From the NCBI GenBank assembly GCA_905233695.1, contig CAJODN010000008.1, positions 1-64,000 of the forward strand: a stretch of DNA of 64,000 bases, written 5' to 3'. Below the pieces are notes generated by a model that saw only the letters and a program-made list of their open reading frames with translations, did not search any database and had not been told where the DNA came from. This stretch comes from an uncultured Lachnospiraceae bacterium. GTDB lineage: Bacteria; Bacillota; Clostridia; Lachnospirales; Lachnospiraceae. Positions 36,112 through 45,856 of the stretch are shown here, in pieces (within the stretch, counting starts at the first letter, position 1; each line of letters begins with the position of its first letter). Both the position numbers and the translations under genes were made by a program.

Positions 36112-36127
36112 TTTAATCCGGATTAAA
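36112..36127. promoter_or_regulatory. 16-bp perfect palindrome before a small gene
   Basis: TTTAATCCGGATTAAA is a perfect palindrome that ends in the AAAGGAG ribosome site of the gene at 36136. It could be a protein-binding site or a hairpin that hides the ribosome site. Confidence 0.5.
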
Positions 36128-36135
36128 GGAGAAGG

Positions 36136-36636
36136 ATGGTTACTTTACTCGTATCGGATGTCAGAAAATGTATGAATGAGCTTCTTGTTAAAGACAGATT
36201 TGATTTCTTTCTGTTACAGGAAGCGACTGTAAGCACATTTTCAACATTTACAATAGACGGTCACAGAATAGATGACTTCTATACGGATACGGAGCTCGAA
36301 GAAATAGACGAGGGTGATACCCTTATGCCCTACGAGATGTATAGGGGGCATATATACGATATTATTAAGGGTAATAAGACTCCCGTGAGCTTCAAGATTA
36401 TCCTATCCCTTCCCAACCGGATCGTAACTCAGCTTATTACCGCGAGTGAGCTAAGCATTAAGCCTGAGGGCACGCATCTTGTTGTGATATTTAGGTTTAG
36501 CCCCGGAAGCCTTACGGTAACTACGGGGATAAGCTTGTCGGAATTCACAATGGATAAGAGCCTTGAAAAAGCTTTTGACAAATGGATAATGAAGTTCCTT
36601 GCCTCCGTTGGAATAGACGTGGAGCGTCAGGCTTAA
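36136..36636 (+). CDS. Conserved hypothetical protein (DUF5721-like)
   Basis: The 166-residue protein has no membrane segment or signal. It resembles the family annotated as DUF5721 in Lachnospiraceae, by memory of conserved phrases such as FDFFLLQEATVSTFSTFTIDG; I cannot confirm this here. The function is unknown. The ATG follows AAAGGAGAAGG. It lies between the NSS transporter and cspA and seems to be transcribed alone or with the transporter gene. Confidence 0.65.
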   Translation: MVTLLVSDVRKCMNELLVKDRFDFFLLQEATVSTFSTFTIDGHRIDDFYTDTELEEIDEGDTLMPYEMYRGHIYDIIKGNKTPVSFKIILSLPNRIVTQLITASELSIKPEGTHLVVIFRFSPGSLTVTTGISLSEFTMDKSLEKAFDKWIMKFLASVGIDVERQA

Positions 36637-36691
36637 CATTTTCAAGAAAAAATTTGCACATAATTTAGGTAAAAAGAAGGGGCAATTTCTC

Positions 36692-36720
36692 TTGATATTT
36701 ACAAGTAATTGTGCTACGAT
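36692..36720 (+). promoter_or_regulatory. Promoter for cspA
   Basis: TTGATA (36692-36697), a 17-base spacer and TACGAT (36715-36720), leaving a 5' leader of about 60 bases, as is usual for cold-shock genes. Confidence 0.6.
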
Positions 36721-36785
36721 TTTTATTATATAAATGTGCTATCTAATAGAAGACAGTAGACTTAATATTATTGGAGGAAATTAAA

Positions 36786-36989
36786 GTGAGTAAGGGTACA
36801 GTAAAATGGTTTAACAACCAAAAGGGCTATGGATTTATTTGTGACGAGGAAGGAAATGATATATTCGTTCATTTCTCAGGTATTGTGTCAGAGGCCGAGT
36901 ATAAGACATTAAAGGAAGGCGCTGAAGTAGAATACGAGGTGTCTGAAGGAGACAAGGGTCCTCAAGCCATCAACGTTAAGGAAGTATAA
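36786..36989 (+). CDS. Cold shock protein, CspA family
   Basis: The 67-residue OB-fold protein has both RNA-binding motifs, KGYGFI and DIFVHF. The start is GTG at 36786: TTGGAGGAAATTAAA puts GGAGG nine bases upstream, while a longer reading from TTG at 36771 would begin inside the ribosome site. It is probably single-gene transcribed, with a promoter before and a terminator after. Confidence 0.95.
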   Translation: MSKGTVKWFNNQKGYGFICDEEGNDIFVHFSGIVSEAEYKTLKEGAEVEYEVSEGDKGPQAINVKEV

Positions 36990-37025
36990 TATTTGTACCT
37001 TACGATAAGGCATAAATAAGATTCT

Positions 37026-37053
37026 GGCGATATGTTATACATGTCGCCTTTTT
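37026..37053 (+). terminator. Terminator after cspA
   Basis: GGCGATATG (37026-37034) and CATGTCGCC (37040-37048), then TTTTT. Confidence 0.85.
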
Positions 37054-37071
37054 CTATACGAGGAAGTATTT

Positions 37072-37551
37072 ATGAATGAAGAAGAAGGTAAGAAGAAGCT
37101 TCTTTCAGCTGACATGATAATAATATGGGCAGACAGGATTATAACGGGGCTTACGGTGATTGCATATATCTTGGTTTTGGTTCTTTTCTATAATGAGGGA
37201 ATAATGGAGCTGGTAAAAGCCGTGGCGGTGCCCGGGGTGTCATTTGTATTGGTGTCAATATTCAGATACTTCTACAATGCGCCGAGGCCTTATGAAGTCA
37301 TGGACGTAACGCCTATGAATAACAAGAAGACTAAAGGTAAGAGCATGCCAAGCCGCCACACATTTTCCATATTCGTAATAGCAATGACGATATTCTACTT
37401 CGATTACCGGCTGGGAATATGTTTCCTCTTCGCAGGGGTAGTCTTGGCAATCCTTAGGGTGGTTGAACGTGTGCATTTTGTTAGAGATGTGGTTGTGGGA
37501 GCTATCTTAGGGTTTTTATTCGGACTAACATACTATATCTTGCCATTTTAA
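37072..37551 (+). CDS. PAP2 family phosphatase, membrane-bound
   Basis: The 159-residue membrane protein carries the three phosphatidic acid phosphatase motifs: NAPRPYE (motif 1), PSRHTFS (motif 2, catalytic His) and ERVHFVRDV (motif 3). There are about four to five helices. It may dephosphorylate undecaprenyl diphosphate or a lipid phosphate; which one is inferred. The ATG follows GAGGAAG. Confidence 0.88.
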   Translation: MNEEEGKKKLLSADMIIIWADRIITGLTVIAYILVLVLFYNEGIMELVKAVAVPGVSFVLVSIFRYFYNAPRPYEVMDVTPMNNKKTKGKSMPSRHTFSIFVIAMTIFYFDYRLGICFLFAGVVLAILRVVERVHFVRDVVVGAILGFLFGLTYYILPF

Positions 37552-37562
37552 GATATATTTCA

Positions 37563-37591
37563 TTGATAAATGTTAAGATTTTTGTTATGAT
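37563..37591 (+). promoter_or_regulatory. Promoter for guaB
   Basis: TTGATA (37563-37568), a 17-base spacer and TATGAT (37586-37591). No purine riboswitch was seen in the 46-base leader. Confidence 0.6.
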
Positions 37592-37613
37592 AAATGATTA
37601 TAACTATTGTTAA

Positions 37614-39101
<1,488 letters not shown>

Positions 39102-39109
39102 TATAGCAA

Positions 39110-39342
39110 AGCGTCGAATCAGCCAAGACCTGCTAAGAGATTTTAATGTAAGTGGCTGAGCGAGCAAGACCTGCTAAGAGATTTTGATGTAAGTGGCTGA
39201 GCGAGCAAGACCTGCTAATCGATTTTCTGTATGAGCGTGCAGGTACTTGTCGCGAAGACACTAGATAGGTATGAGCGTGCAGGTACTTGTCGCGAAGACA
39301 CTGGATAGGTATGAGCGTGCAGGTACTTGGTGATGAGACGCT
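39110..39342 (+). repeat. Interspersed hairpin element, copy 2 (three left arms, three right arms)
   Basis: Left arms with CAAGACCTGC start at 39124, 39165 and 39206 (period 41). Right arms with GCAGGTACTTG start at 39239, 39279 and 39319 (period 40). The outermost left arm has CCAAG and the outermost right arm has CTTGG; inner ones have GCAAG and CTTGTC. The outer ends AGCGTC (39110) and GACGCT (39337) also pair. The block can therefore fold as one long nested hairpin. It sits directly after guaB and ends 23 bases before the hisA-like start. Confidence 0.9.
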
Positions 39343-39365
39343 AGATAAGGATTAGAAAGGTACTT

Positions 39366-40145
39366 ATGGAATTTCGGCCGTGTATAGATATTCATAATGG
39401 TAAAGTTAAGCAGATTGTGGGCGGTTCCCTCGATGACGAAGTCGACACCGCCAGCGAGAATTTCGTCTCAAAGAAGGACGCTGCTTTCTTCGCAGAGTTC
39501 TATGCGAAGGAAGGCTTAAGCGGTGGCCACGTTATTATGTTGAATCACGTGGGCAGTCCCAACTACGAAGAGACGAAGAGACAGGCTCTTAAGGCCCTCG
39601 AGATTTTCCCGGGAGGCTTGCAGCTTGGCGGAGGCGTCAATGACGACAATGCTATGGAATATATCGACGCCGGAGCCAGCCACGTTATTGTGACATCCTT
39701 CGTGTTCAAGGATGGACGTATTAATTACGAGAATCTCCAAAAGCTTGTGAAAGCAGTAGGAAAGGAACGTCTTGTTCTGGACTTAAGCTGCAGAAGAAAG
39801 AATGATGATTATTTCGTTGTAACGGATAGATGGCAGAAGTTCACGAAGGAAGAGGTAACGCTTGAACTTCTCTCAGGTCTTTCGTCTTATTGTGACGAAT
39901 TCTTAATTCATGCCGCTGATGTTGAAGGCAGACAGTGTGGTATTGAAGAGGATCTCGTTAAGCTTCTCGGTAAGTGGGAAGGAATTCCCGTAACTTACGC
40001 CGGTGGTGTAGGAGATTATGACGACGTTTATGCAATTAAGGAACTCAGTAACGACAGACTGAATGTTACGGTGGGCAGTGCCCTCGACCTATTTGGTGGG
40101 CCGTTGAATTACGAAACGGTACTTTCATGTGTAAAAGGAGTTTAA
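39366..40145 (+). CDS. hisA: HisA, eukaryote-type ProFAR isomerase
   Basis: This 259-residue enzyme should catalyse the fourth step of histidine synthesis. It has the barrel start FRPCIDIHNGKVKQIVGG with catalytic Asp8, and HVIMLN and CDEFLIHAADVEG downstream. The wording is much closer to the fungal and plant HIS6/HISN3 type (with an insertion around SENFVSKKDAAFFAEFY) than to the usual bacterial HisA. No other his genes except hisS are near. The ATG follows AGAAAGG. Confidence 0.88.
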   Translation: MEFRPCIDIHNGKVKQIVGGSLDDEVDTASENFVSKKDAAFFAEFYAKEGLSGGHVIMLNHVGSPNYEETKRQALKALEIFPGGLQLGGGVNDDNAMEYIDAGASHVIVTSFVFKDGRINYENLQKLVKAVGKERLVLDLSCRRKNDDYFVVTDRWQKFTKEEVTLELLSGLSSYCDEFLIHAADVEGRQCGIEEDLVKLLGKWEGIPVTYAGGVGDYDDVYAIKELSNDRLNVTVGSALDLFGGPLNYETVLSCVKGV

Positions 40146-40416
40146 AGCCAAGCGTCAAGTCGTATAATATATGGTCGAAGCCTTTATTCGAGCTTAGAAT
40201 ATGTTAGTGATTGTTAATCGAGGGAATTTTCCGGCACGGATGCCGGAAAAAGGTAATCACTGTTAAAACCCGGACGGTGAGTTTGATTACCGGTTCCCGA
40301 CAGGATGCCTTGATAAAGAGTATAATGCAATTGCTTACATATTATTAGCGAAGAATAACCAGCGAGGCCATATAGTTATATGACTTGACGTAGGATATAA
40401 GGTAAAGGACTATAAC
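40146..40416 (+). ncRNA. Structured leader before dapF, unclassified
   Basis: A TATAAT lies at 40163. A perfect 10-bp hairpin (40227-40236 with 40241-40250, loop CGGA) stands between AGTGATT (40206-40212) and AATCACT (40255-40261), which also pair. The overlapping GGTAATCA (40252-40259) can instead pair with TGATTACC (40284-40291). The two pairings exclude each other, as in a riboswitch or attenuator. It does not look like the lysine, T-box, SAM, TPP, glycine or THF classes that I know. A second TATAAT lies at 40321. Confidence 0.5.
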
Positions 40417-41253
40417 ATGCAATTCACTAAAATGCACGGTTGCGGTAACGACTACGTATACGTCGACTGCACCAAGACAATGATAGAAAACGCAGACAAG
40501 CTTGCAATAAAGGTCAGTGACAGACACTTCGGCATAGGCTCCGACGGTCTTATTCTGATTGCGTCATCAGACGTGGCAGACTTTCAGATGATTATGTATA
40601 ACGCCGACGGTTCTCGCGGAGAAATGTGCGGTAACGGCATACGTTGTGTCGGCAAATTCGTCTACGATAAAGGCCTTACAACGAAGAAGAATATTACCGT
40701 GGAGACGCTTGGCGGCATCAAGACATTGGAGCTTCACACAGAGGATGACAAGGTTAAGTCCGTCCGCGTTGACATGGGAAGTCCCGAATTTACTGCAAAA
40801 AAGATTCCCGTTATCAGCGACGAAGAGAAGATGATGTGTAAGGATATAGAGGTTAACGGTGAGACCTACAATGTGGACTGCATCTCTATGGGTAACCCTC
40901 ACTGCGTTGTCAGAATGGAAGAAGATGTAAGAGAGTTAGAGCTTGAAAAAATCGGCCCTAATTTCGAGAATCATAAGCTCTTCCCCAATAAGATTAACAC
41001 GGAGTTTATTAATATTCTTGATAAAGGAAGAGTCAGGATGCGAGTGTGGGAGCGTGGCAGCGGCGAGACACTTGCTTGTGGTACGGGCGCATGCGCTGTG
41101 GCGGTTTCTTGTATTGTTAACGGACTTGTATCGTCTCCTGTGGATGTAGAACTTATTGGCGGATATCTTACGATAGAATATAATCAGAATGAAGATGTTG
41201 TCTATATGAGCGGTCCCGCTGAGATTGTTTTCGAAGGTGAGATAGATGTCTAA
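40417..41253 (+). CDS. dapF: Diaminopimelate epimerase
   Basis: DapF converts LL- to meso-diaminopimelate for lysine and peptidoglycan synthesis. The two catalytic cysteines are visible in EMCGNGIRCVGKF (first Cys) and LACGTGACAV (second Cys). The length of 278 residues is typical. No other dap genes are near. It follows a 270-base structured leader and overlaps the acetyltransferase gene by eight bases. Confidence 0.97.
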   Translation: MQFTKMHGCGNDYVYVDCTKTMIENADKLAIKVSDRHFGIGSDGLILIASSDVADFQMIMYNADGSRGEMCGNGIRCVGKFVYDKGLTTKKNITVETLGGIKTLELHTEDDKVKSVRVDMGSPEFTAKKIPVISDEEKMMCKDIEVNGETYNVDCISMGNPHCVVRMEEDVRELELEKIGPNFENHKLFPNKINTEFINILDKGRVRMRVWERGSGETLACGTGACAVAVSCIVNGLVSSPVDVELIGGYLTIEYNQNEDVVYMSGPAEIVFEGEIDV

Positions 41254-42073
41254 GTATATGATTATTAATGATTTGTCCGAGGCGGAAGAGGCGAAGCTGT
41301 ATAATAACCTCCCGCCCGATATATATAATTACGTTAAGGTTGCTGATATGGTAAATGCTAATTGGCAGCTTTTTTTTGATGTTGCAAATTGTGTTGGGAT
41401 AACAAGATCAAATGACACTGTTTCTCTTCTGGAAGCTCGGGATATCGCTGTGTTGGGATTTGAATCAACTACGGAAGATTATGTGCAGACAGCGTATGTA
41501 GTGGAGGATCTGTCGGTGGTTGAACGAAGGGACATTGATATAGTTAATGCAAGATTCCACAACACACCTCTTTATATTTTGGATACCGAGAGGTGTATAG
41601 TAAGAGAGCATTCGGTAGATGACTATGAAGCTATTTGCGATATTTACAGTGATGAAGCAATGACAGAATATATAGAGCCCCTGTTTGAACCGGAGGAGGA
41701 GAGGAGATATCTTCAGCAGTATATTGATAATATTTATAAATACTTCGACTTCGGACTGTGGCTTATAGTGGATAAGGAAGATAATAACGTCATCGGAAGA
41801 GCGGGAGTTGAGATTAGAGATACCTGCTTTGAAGATGGGCAGGTTGAGCTTTCGTATCAGGTTAAGAAGGATTATCAGAATCGTGGAATCGCGACAGAGG
41901 TATGCAAAGCGATTGTCGAATATACATTTGCCGTACTTAAGATGAAGACTATTATTGCAAGAGTTGACGAAGGTAACTTGGCGAGCATAAAGGTAATTGA
42001 CAAGCTGGGATTTAGGAATCTCGGAGATGGTAAATATATTAGGAAAAAGAATGACAGCAGTGGGCACAGGTGA
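41246..42073 (+). CDS. GNAT family N-acetyltransferase
   Basis: The 275-residue protein has a C-terminal GNAT domain (about residues 115-270) with the acetyl-CoA motif QVKKDYQNRGIATEV. An N-terminal extension of about 110 residues is not assigned. The substrate is unknown. It overlaps dapF by eight bases and the next gene by 23 bases, so the three are one coupled operon. Confidence 0.85.
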   Translation: MSKYMIINDLSEAEEAKLYNNLPPDIYNYVKVADMVNANWQLFFDVANCVGITRSNDTVSLLEARDIAVLGFESTTEDYVQTAYVVEDLSVVERRDIDIVNARFHNTPLYILDTERCIVREHSVDDYEAICDIYSDEAMTEYIEPLFEPEEERRYLQQYIDNIYKYFDFGLWLIVDKEDNNVIGRAGVEIRDTCFEDGQVELSYQVKKDYQNRGIATEVCKAIVEYTFAVLKMKTIIARVDEGNLASIKVIDKLGFRNLGDGKYIRKKNDSSGHR

Positions 42074-42773
42074 AAATAAGAAAAAGAGAATATTGATTAA
42101 GGTAATCGTTGCAGTTATTTCATTTGCGCTTCTATGCCTTATATTCTACATGATTCTTGCCGGCAGCAAGGGTAAGGATGTAACTGTTTATTTTGTTCGT
42201 CACGGTCAGACCGATACCAATGTAAGTATGATTCTTGTGGGGTGCGAGACGGATGCACATTTGACGGAAGAAGGAAGAAGGCAGTGCGAAGAGACCGGAG
42301 AAAAGCTTAGTGAAGTTAAGTTCGACAGAGCTTATGCATCTTTGCTTAGCCGTACACAGGATACAGCTAATATCGTTCTGTCGAAGAATCATAATACTAC
42401 GCCGGAAGTTTCGGTTAATCCTCTTCTTAACGACACTAACTGGGGGGATGCGGCAGGTCTTACAATTGATGAAGCGTCGGCAAAATACCCCGGCTTTTCC
42501 GAGGATAATTACCTTGGGACAATTGATGACGTTAATTTCGTATCACCGATTCATGCGACCACCAAAGCGACGAAGGTAGCTGATTATACTAAGGCGCTTA
42601 GTGAGATAGTAAATGATGCAAAAGACGGCGACAACATACTTGTGGCCGGCCATTCTACGTTTGTCTGGCTATTGCAAAAATATTTCCCCGAAAGCTTCAA
42701 CTCCGAATCAAGTCTTAAGAACGCCTCCGTTACTGTGCTGAAATATCACGATGGGAAGTGGGAACTTAAATAG
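42051..42773 (+). CDS. Membrane-anchored histidine phosphatase family protein
   Basis: The 240-residue protein has an N-terminal membrane helix (about residues 15-35) followed by a phosphoglycerate-mutase-like domain with the RHG motif FVRHGQTDTN. The second catalytic His lies in VAGHST. I chose ATG 42051 because AGGAAAAAG lies just upstream and a basic stretch and helix follow at once; longer in-frame readings run into the acetyltransferase gene. The helix would put the catalytic domain outside the membrane. Confidence 0.85.
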   Translation: MTAVGTGENKKKRILIKVIVAVISFALLCLIFYMILAGSKGKDVTVYFVRHGQTDTNVSMILVGCETDAHLTEEGRRQCEETGEKLSEVKFDRAYASLLSRTQDTANIVLSKNHNTTPEVSVNPLLNDTNWGDAAGLTIDEASAKYPGFSEDNYLGTIDDVNFVSPIHATTKATKVADYTKALSEIVNDAKDGDNILVAGHSTFVWLLQKYFPESFNSESSLKNASVTVLKYHDGKWELK

Positions 42774-42789
42774 ATTGTTTCGCAGTAAA

Positions 42790-42819
42790 ACAGCACCTTG
42801 GCAAGAGCCTCGGTGCTGT
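42790..42819. terminator. Bidirectional terminator between the phosphatase and hsp20 genes
   Basis: ACAGCACC (42790-42797) and GGTGCTGT (42812-42819) with an inner GGC/GCC pair. A T run (TTTTAC) follows on the minus strand and a weaker CTTTGGATTT on the plus strand. Confidence 0.75.
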
Positions 42820-42847
42820 CTTTGGATTTGTGATTAATTATTTAACG

Positions 42848-43294
42848 CTACCCTTCAATAGCTATAGTCTTTTTCTCCGGAACCTTCGGAGCGTCCTTCT
42901 TTGGAACGGTAAGCTTAAGTACGCCGTCTTCGAACTTAGCTTTGATGTCTTCTTCTGTAATGGCATCGCCTACATAGAAGCCTCTCTGCATTGAGCCTGA
43001 ATAACGTTCTTGTCTTATTAACTTACCCTTCTCGTTCTTCTCGCTGTTGTCTGCTGACTTAGAAGCACTTACTGCAAGATATCCGTTTTCAAGAGTTAAG
43101 TTAATCTCGTCCTTCTTGAATCCGGGAAGGTCGATATCAACTTCATAAGCTTCATCGTTCTCGTGAACGTCGGTCTTCATAATATTGGCACTGTTCTTGC
43201 CGTAGAGCTTTCTGTCTACATCCGGGAAGTCCATCCTCGGGAAATCCATCCAATCGTCTACTAATCTTTCTCCAAATAAACTAGGTAACAACAT
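42848..43294 (-). CDS. Hsp20/alpha-crystallin family small heat shock protein
   Basis: This 148-residue small heat shock protein has an alpha-crystallin domain (about residues 40-135, with VDIDLPGFKKDEINLTLENG and the final EDGVLKLTVPK) and a C-terminal tail. It holds aggregating proteins in solution. The gene stands alone and convergent to the phosphatase gene. Its promoter overlaps a CIRCE operator, so HrcA control is likely. A long run of A precedes the GGAGGG ribosome site on the coding strand. Confidence 0.95.
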   Translation of the reverse strand: MLLPSLFGERLVDDWMDFPRMDFPDVDRKLYGKNSANIMKTDVHENDEAYEVDIDLPGFKKDEINLTLENGYLAVSASKSADNSEKNEKGKLIRQERYSGSMQRGFYVGDAITEEDIKAKFEDGVLKLTVPKKDAPKVPEKKTIAIEG

Positions 43295-43342
43295 AAGTCA
43301 TCCCTCCTTTTTTTTGTTTTTTTGTTTTTTTATTGTGACTAT

Positions 43343-43371
43343 ATAATACACCCTGTTGTTAGCACTGTCAA
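43343..43371 (-). promoter_or_regulatory. Sigma-A promoter of hsp20
   Basis: On the minus strand a perfect TTGACA (43371-43366) and TATTAT (43348-43343) are separated by 17 bases. The -35 lies inside the CIRCE element. Confidence 0.85.
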
Positions 43372-43385
43372 GAGGCGAGTGCTAA
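43359..43385. promoter_or_regulatory. CIRCE operator (HrcA binding site)
   Basis: TTAGCACTG-N9-GAGTGCTAA matches the consensus TTAGCACTC-N9-GAGTGCTAA with one mismatch. It covers the -35 of hsp20. Confidence 0.92.
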
Positions 43386-43456
43386 TAATTTGTGAACATT
43401 CTGTGTCTTCGAAAGCCCAAAGTAATCTCGGAAATCCCGAAATACCCCTCGAAACC

Positions 43457-43485
43457 TTGAAAAATCGCGAAAAATCCTTTATAAT
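43457..43485 (+). promoter_or_regulatory. Promoter for relA/spoT
   Basis: TTGAAA (43457-43462), a 17-base spacer and a perfect TATAAT (43480-43485), 37 bases before the start. Upstream lie several CGAAA/GGAAA repeats spaced about ten bases apart (43398-43475). Confidence 0.75.
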
Positions 43486-43521
43486 TATATACTATCTTTT
43501 TGTGGGAAGGAGGCGTAGGTT

Positions 43522-45855
43522 ATGGCTAATACTATATTTAACACTCTTACAGAAGAAGAAGTTAATAAAGTTGCCAAGCAGATAGGCCGTGACCAGAACA
43601 ACGTCGTTTCCACAAATGATTTCGTAGATAAGGAAGTTCTCTATAATTCTCTTATTGAGACTGTCAAGAAATACCATCCCAGCGACAACACCGACATTAT
43701 CGAGAAATCCTATCGGATAGCCGATGATGCCCATAAAGGCCAGAAGAGAAAGTCCGGTGAGGATTACATAGTGCATCCGTTAAGCGTGGCATTAATACTT
43801 GCTGATCTTGAGATGGATAAGGAGACAATCGTTGCCGGTATGCTACACGACGTTGTGGAAGATACGGTAATGACTCTCGATGAGATAGAAGAGGAGTTCG
43901 GCGAAGAAGTGGCAGTACTTGTGGACGGTGTCACCAAGCTCGGACAACTCAATTATTCTTCCGATAAGGTTGAGGTTCAGGCAGAGAATCTTCGTAAGAT
44001 GTTCCTCGCCATGGCGAAGGATATAAGAGTAATTATTATTAAGCTTGCGGATAGACTTCACAATATGCGTACCCTTCAATTTATGACTCCGGATAAGCAG
44101 AGGGAGAAGGCGAAGGAGACCATGGAGATATATGCGCCGCTGGCTCAGAGGCTTGGTATTTCCAAGATCAAGATTGAGCTTGATGACTTATCCCTTAAGT
44201 ATTATAATCCCGCGGCCTATAGAGAAATCGTAGAGACGATTGCGCAGAAGAAGGCAGAGCGTGATGCTTACGTTGATAATCTCGTTGTTGAGGTGCAGGG
44301 TTATATTGACAATGCCGGCATCGAAGCTGAGATATACGGGCGAGCTAAGCACATTTTCTCAATATATCGTAAGATGGTCAGTCAGAATAAAGAGTTCGAT
44401 GAGATATACGATCTCTTTGCCGTAAGAATTATTGTTAACAGTCTGCAGGATTGCTATGCGGCTCTCGGTGTAATTCATGATAAATACACTCCCATACCCG
44501 GAAGGTTCAAGGATTACATTGCTATGCCGAAGCCCAATATGTATCAGTCGCTCCACACGACTGTAATCGGACCTCACGGTGTGCCATTCGAGATTCAGAT
44601 TCGTACATGGGAGATGCATCGTACAAGCGAGTACGGTATCGCTGCCCATTGGAAATATAAAGAGTCGGGCGAAGGTGCCACGGTAAAAGGCGAAGAAGAG
44701 AAGATTTCCTGGCTTCGTGATATTCTCGATTGGCAGAAGGATCTCGATGATAATAAGGAATTCGTAAGCCTTCTTAAGAATGACTTAAACCTTTTCTCCG
44801 ATACTGTATTTTGCTTCACGCCTCAGGGAGATGTCAAGAATTTTCCCAGCGGTTCTACACCTATTGACTTTGCTTACAGCATTCATTCCGCTGTCGGCAA
44901 TAAGATGATCGGTGCTAAGATTAACGGTCGTCTTGTGCCCTTAGAGTATGAACTTCAGAACGGTGACAGAGTTGAGATTCTTACATCGGCGAACTCTCGT
45001 GGACCCAGTCGCGATTGGCTTAAAGTTGCTAAGTCCACACAGGCTCGCAACAAGATTAATCAGTGGTTCAAGAACGAATTCAAGGTTGAGAATATTGTAA
45101 GAGGTAAGGAACTTCTTATCGATTCTGCTAAGCAGAAGAGTATCAATTTTAATGATATCAATAAGCCTGAGTATCAGGAAAATGTTATGAGAAGATACGG
45201 CTTCCATGATTGGGAGTCGGCGCTTGCGGCAATAGGGCACGGCGGACTTAACGAAGGTCAGGTCGTAAGCCGTATGTATGAGCAATATCTTAAGGACTTT
45301 GATAACGTTGTTACCGATGAGGATATACTTAATATTGACGACCATAAGAATCCCAGCGGTGTCAGGACAAGGAAAGAAGAGACCAAGGGAAGTAACGGTG
45401 TCATCGTCCGCGGTATGGACGGTTTCTATGCAAGGTTTTCTAAGTGCTGTAATCCTGTGCCCGGCGATGAGATAGTGGGATTTGTTACGAGAGGAAGAGG
45501 TCTCTCCATCCACAGAACCGATTGCGTCAATGTTATTAATATGCCGGAGATTGACAGAGGAAGACTTCTCGAAGCCGAGTGGTCGGAAGAGTATCTTATG
45601 GGTGAGGAGAATGCACTCTATATGGCAAGCGTTAACATTTACGTTCAGAGCAGAGTCGGTTTATTGGTAGAGATATCCAAGATTTTCTCGGAAGCTGATA
45701 TCAATATCGTATCAATTTTCTCCAATACCAATAAGAAGGATGTGGCTACGATTACGGTCGGTTTCGAAGTCAAGACCAGGCAGATGCTGGAAAATGTATG
45801 TACAAAACTTAGGACTATAGAAGGGGTTATAGATATTGAAAGGACAAGTGGCTGA
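43522..45855 (+). CDS. relA: Bifunctional (p)ppGpp synthetase/hydrolase, Rel family
   Basis: The 777-residue protein makes and degrades the alarmone ppGpp. The HD hydrolase domain is intact (His109-Asp110 in MLHDVVEDT), then the synthetase domain (RVIVNSLQDCYAALG region and the G-loop near YQSLHTTVIGP), TGS domain (VFCFTPQGDVKNFPSG), and a C-terminal ACT domain (about residues 700-777). So it is a true bifunctional Rel, as in most Firmicutes. It heads the block with MBL, hemZ, hisS and aspS. Confidence 0.97.
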   Translation: MANTIFNTLTEEEVNKVAKQIGRDQNNVVSTNDFVDKEVLYNSLIETVKKYHPSDNTDIIEKSYRIADDAHKGQKRKSGEDYIVHPLSVALILADLEMDKETIVAGMLHDVVEDTVMTLDEIEEEFGEEVAVLVDGVTKLGQLNYSSDKVEVQAENLRKMFLAMAKDIRVIIIKLADRLHNMRTLQFMTPDKQREKAKETMEIYAPLAQRLGISKIKIELDDLSLKYYNPAAYREIVETIAQKKAERDAYVDNLVVEVQGYIDNAGIEAEIYGRAKHIFSIYRKMVSQNKEFDEIYDLFAVRIIVNSLQDCYAALGVIHDKYTPIPGRFKDYIAMPKPNMYQSLHTTVIGPHGVPFEIQIRTWEMHRTSEYGIAAHWKYKESGEGATVKGEEEKISWLRDILDWQKDLDDNKEFVSLLKNDLNLFSDTVFCFTPQGDVKNFPSGSTPIDFAYSIHSAVGNKMIGAKINGRLVPLEYELQNGDRVEILTSANSRGPSRDWLKVAKSTQARNKINQWFKNEFKVENIVRGKELLIDSAKQKSINFNDINKPEYQENVMRRYGFHDWESALAAIGHGGLNEGQVVSRMYEQYLKDFDNVVTDEDILNIDDHKNPSGVRTRKEETKGSNGVIVRGMDGFYARFSKCCNPVPGDEIVGFVTRGRGLSIHRTDCVNVINMPEIDRGRLLEAEWSEEYLMGEENALYMASVNIYVQSRVGLLVEISKIFSEADINIVSIFSNTNKKDVATITVGFEVKTRQMLENVCTKLRTIEGVIDIERTSG

Positions 45856-45856
45856 T

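Noticed and set aside
39110-39342. CRISPR array
   Set aside because: The 40- and 41-base units have no unique spacers, the second half is complementary to the first, and there are no cas genes.
40146-40416. Lysine riboswitch or T-box before dapF
   Set aside because: The conserved core sequences of these classes that I know are absent.
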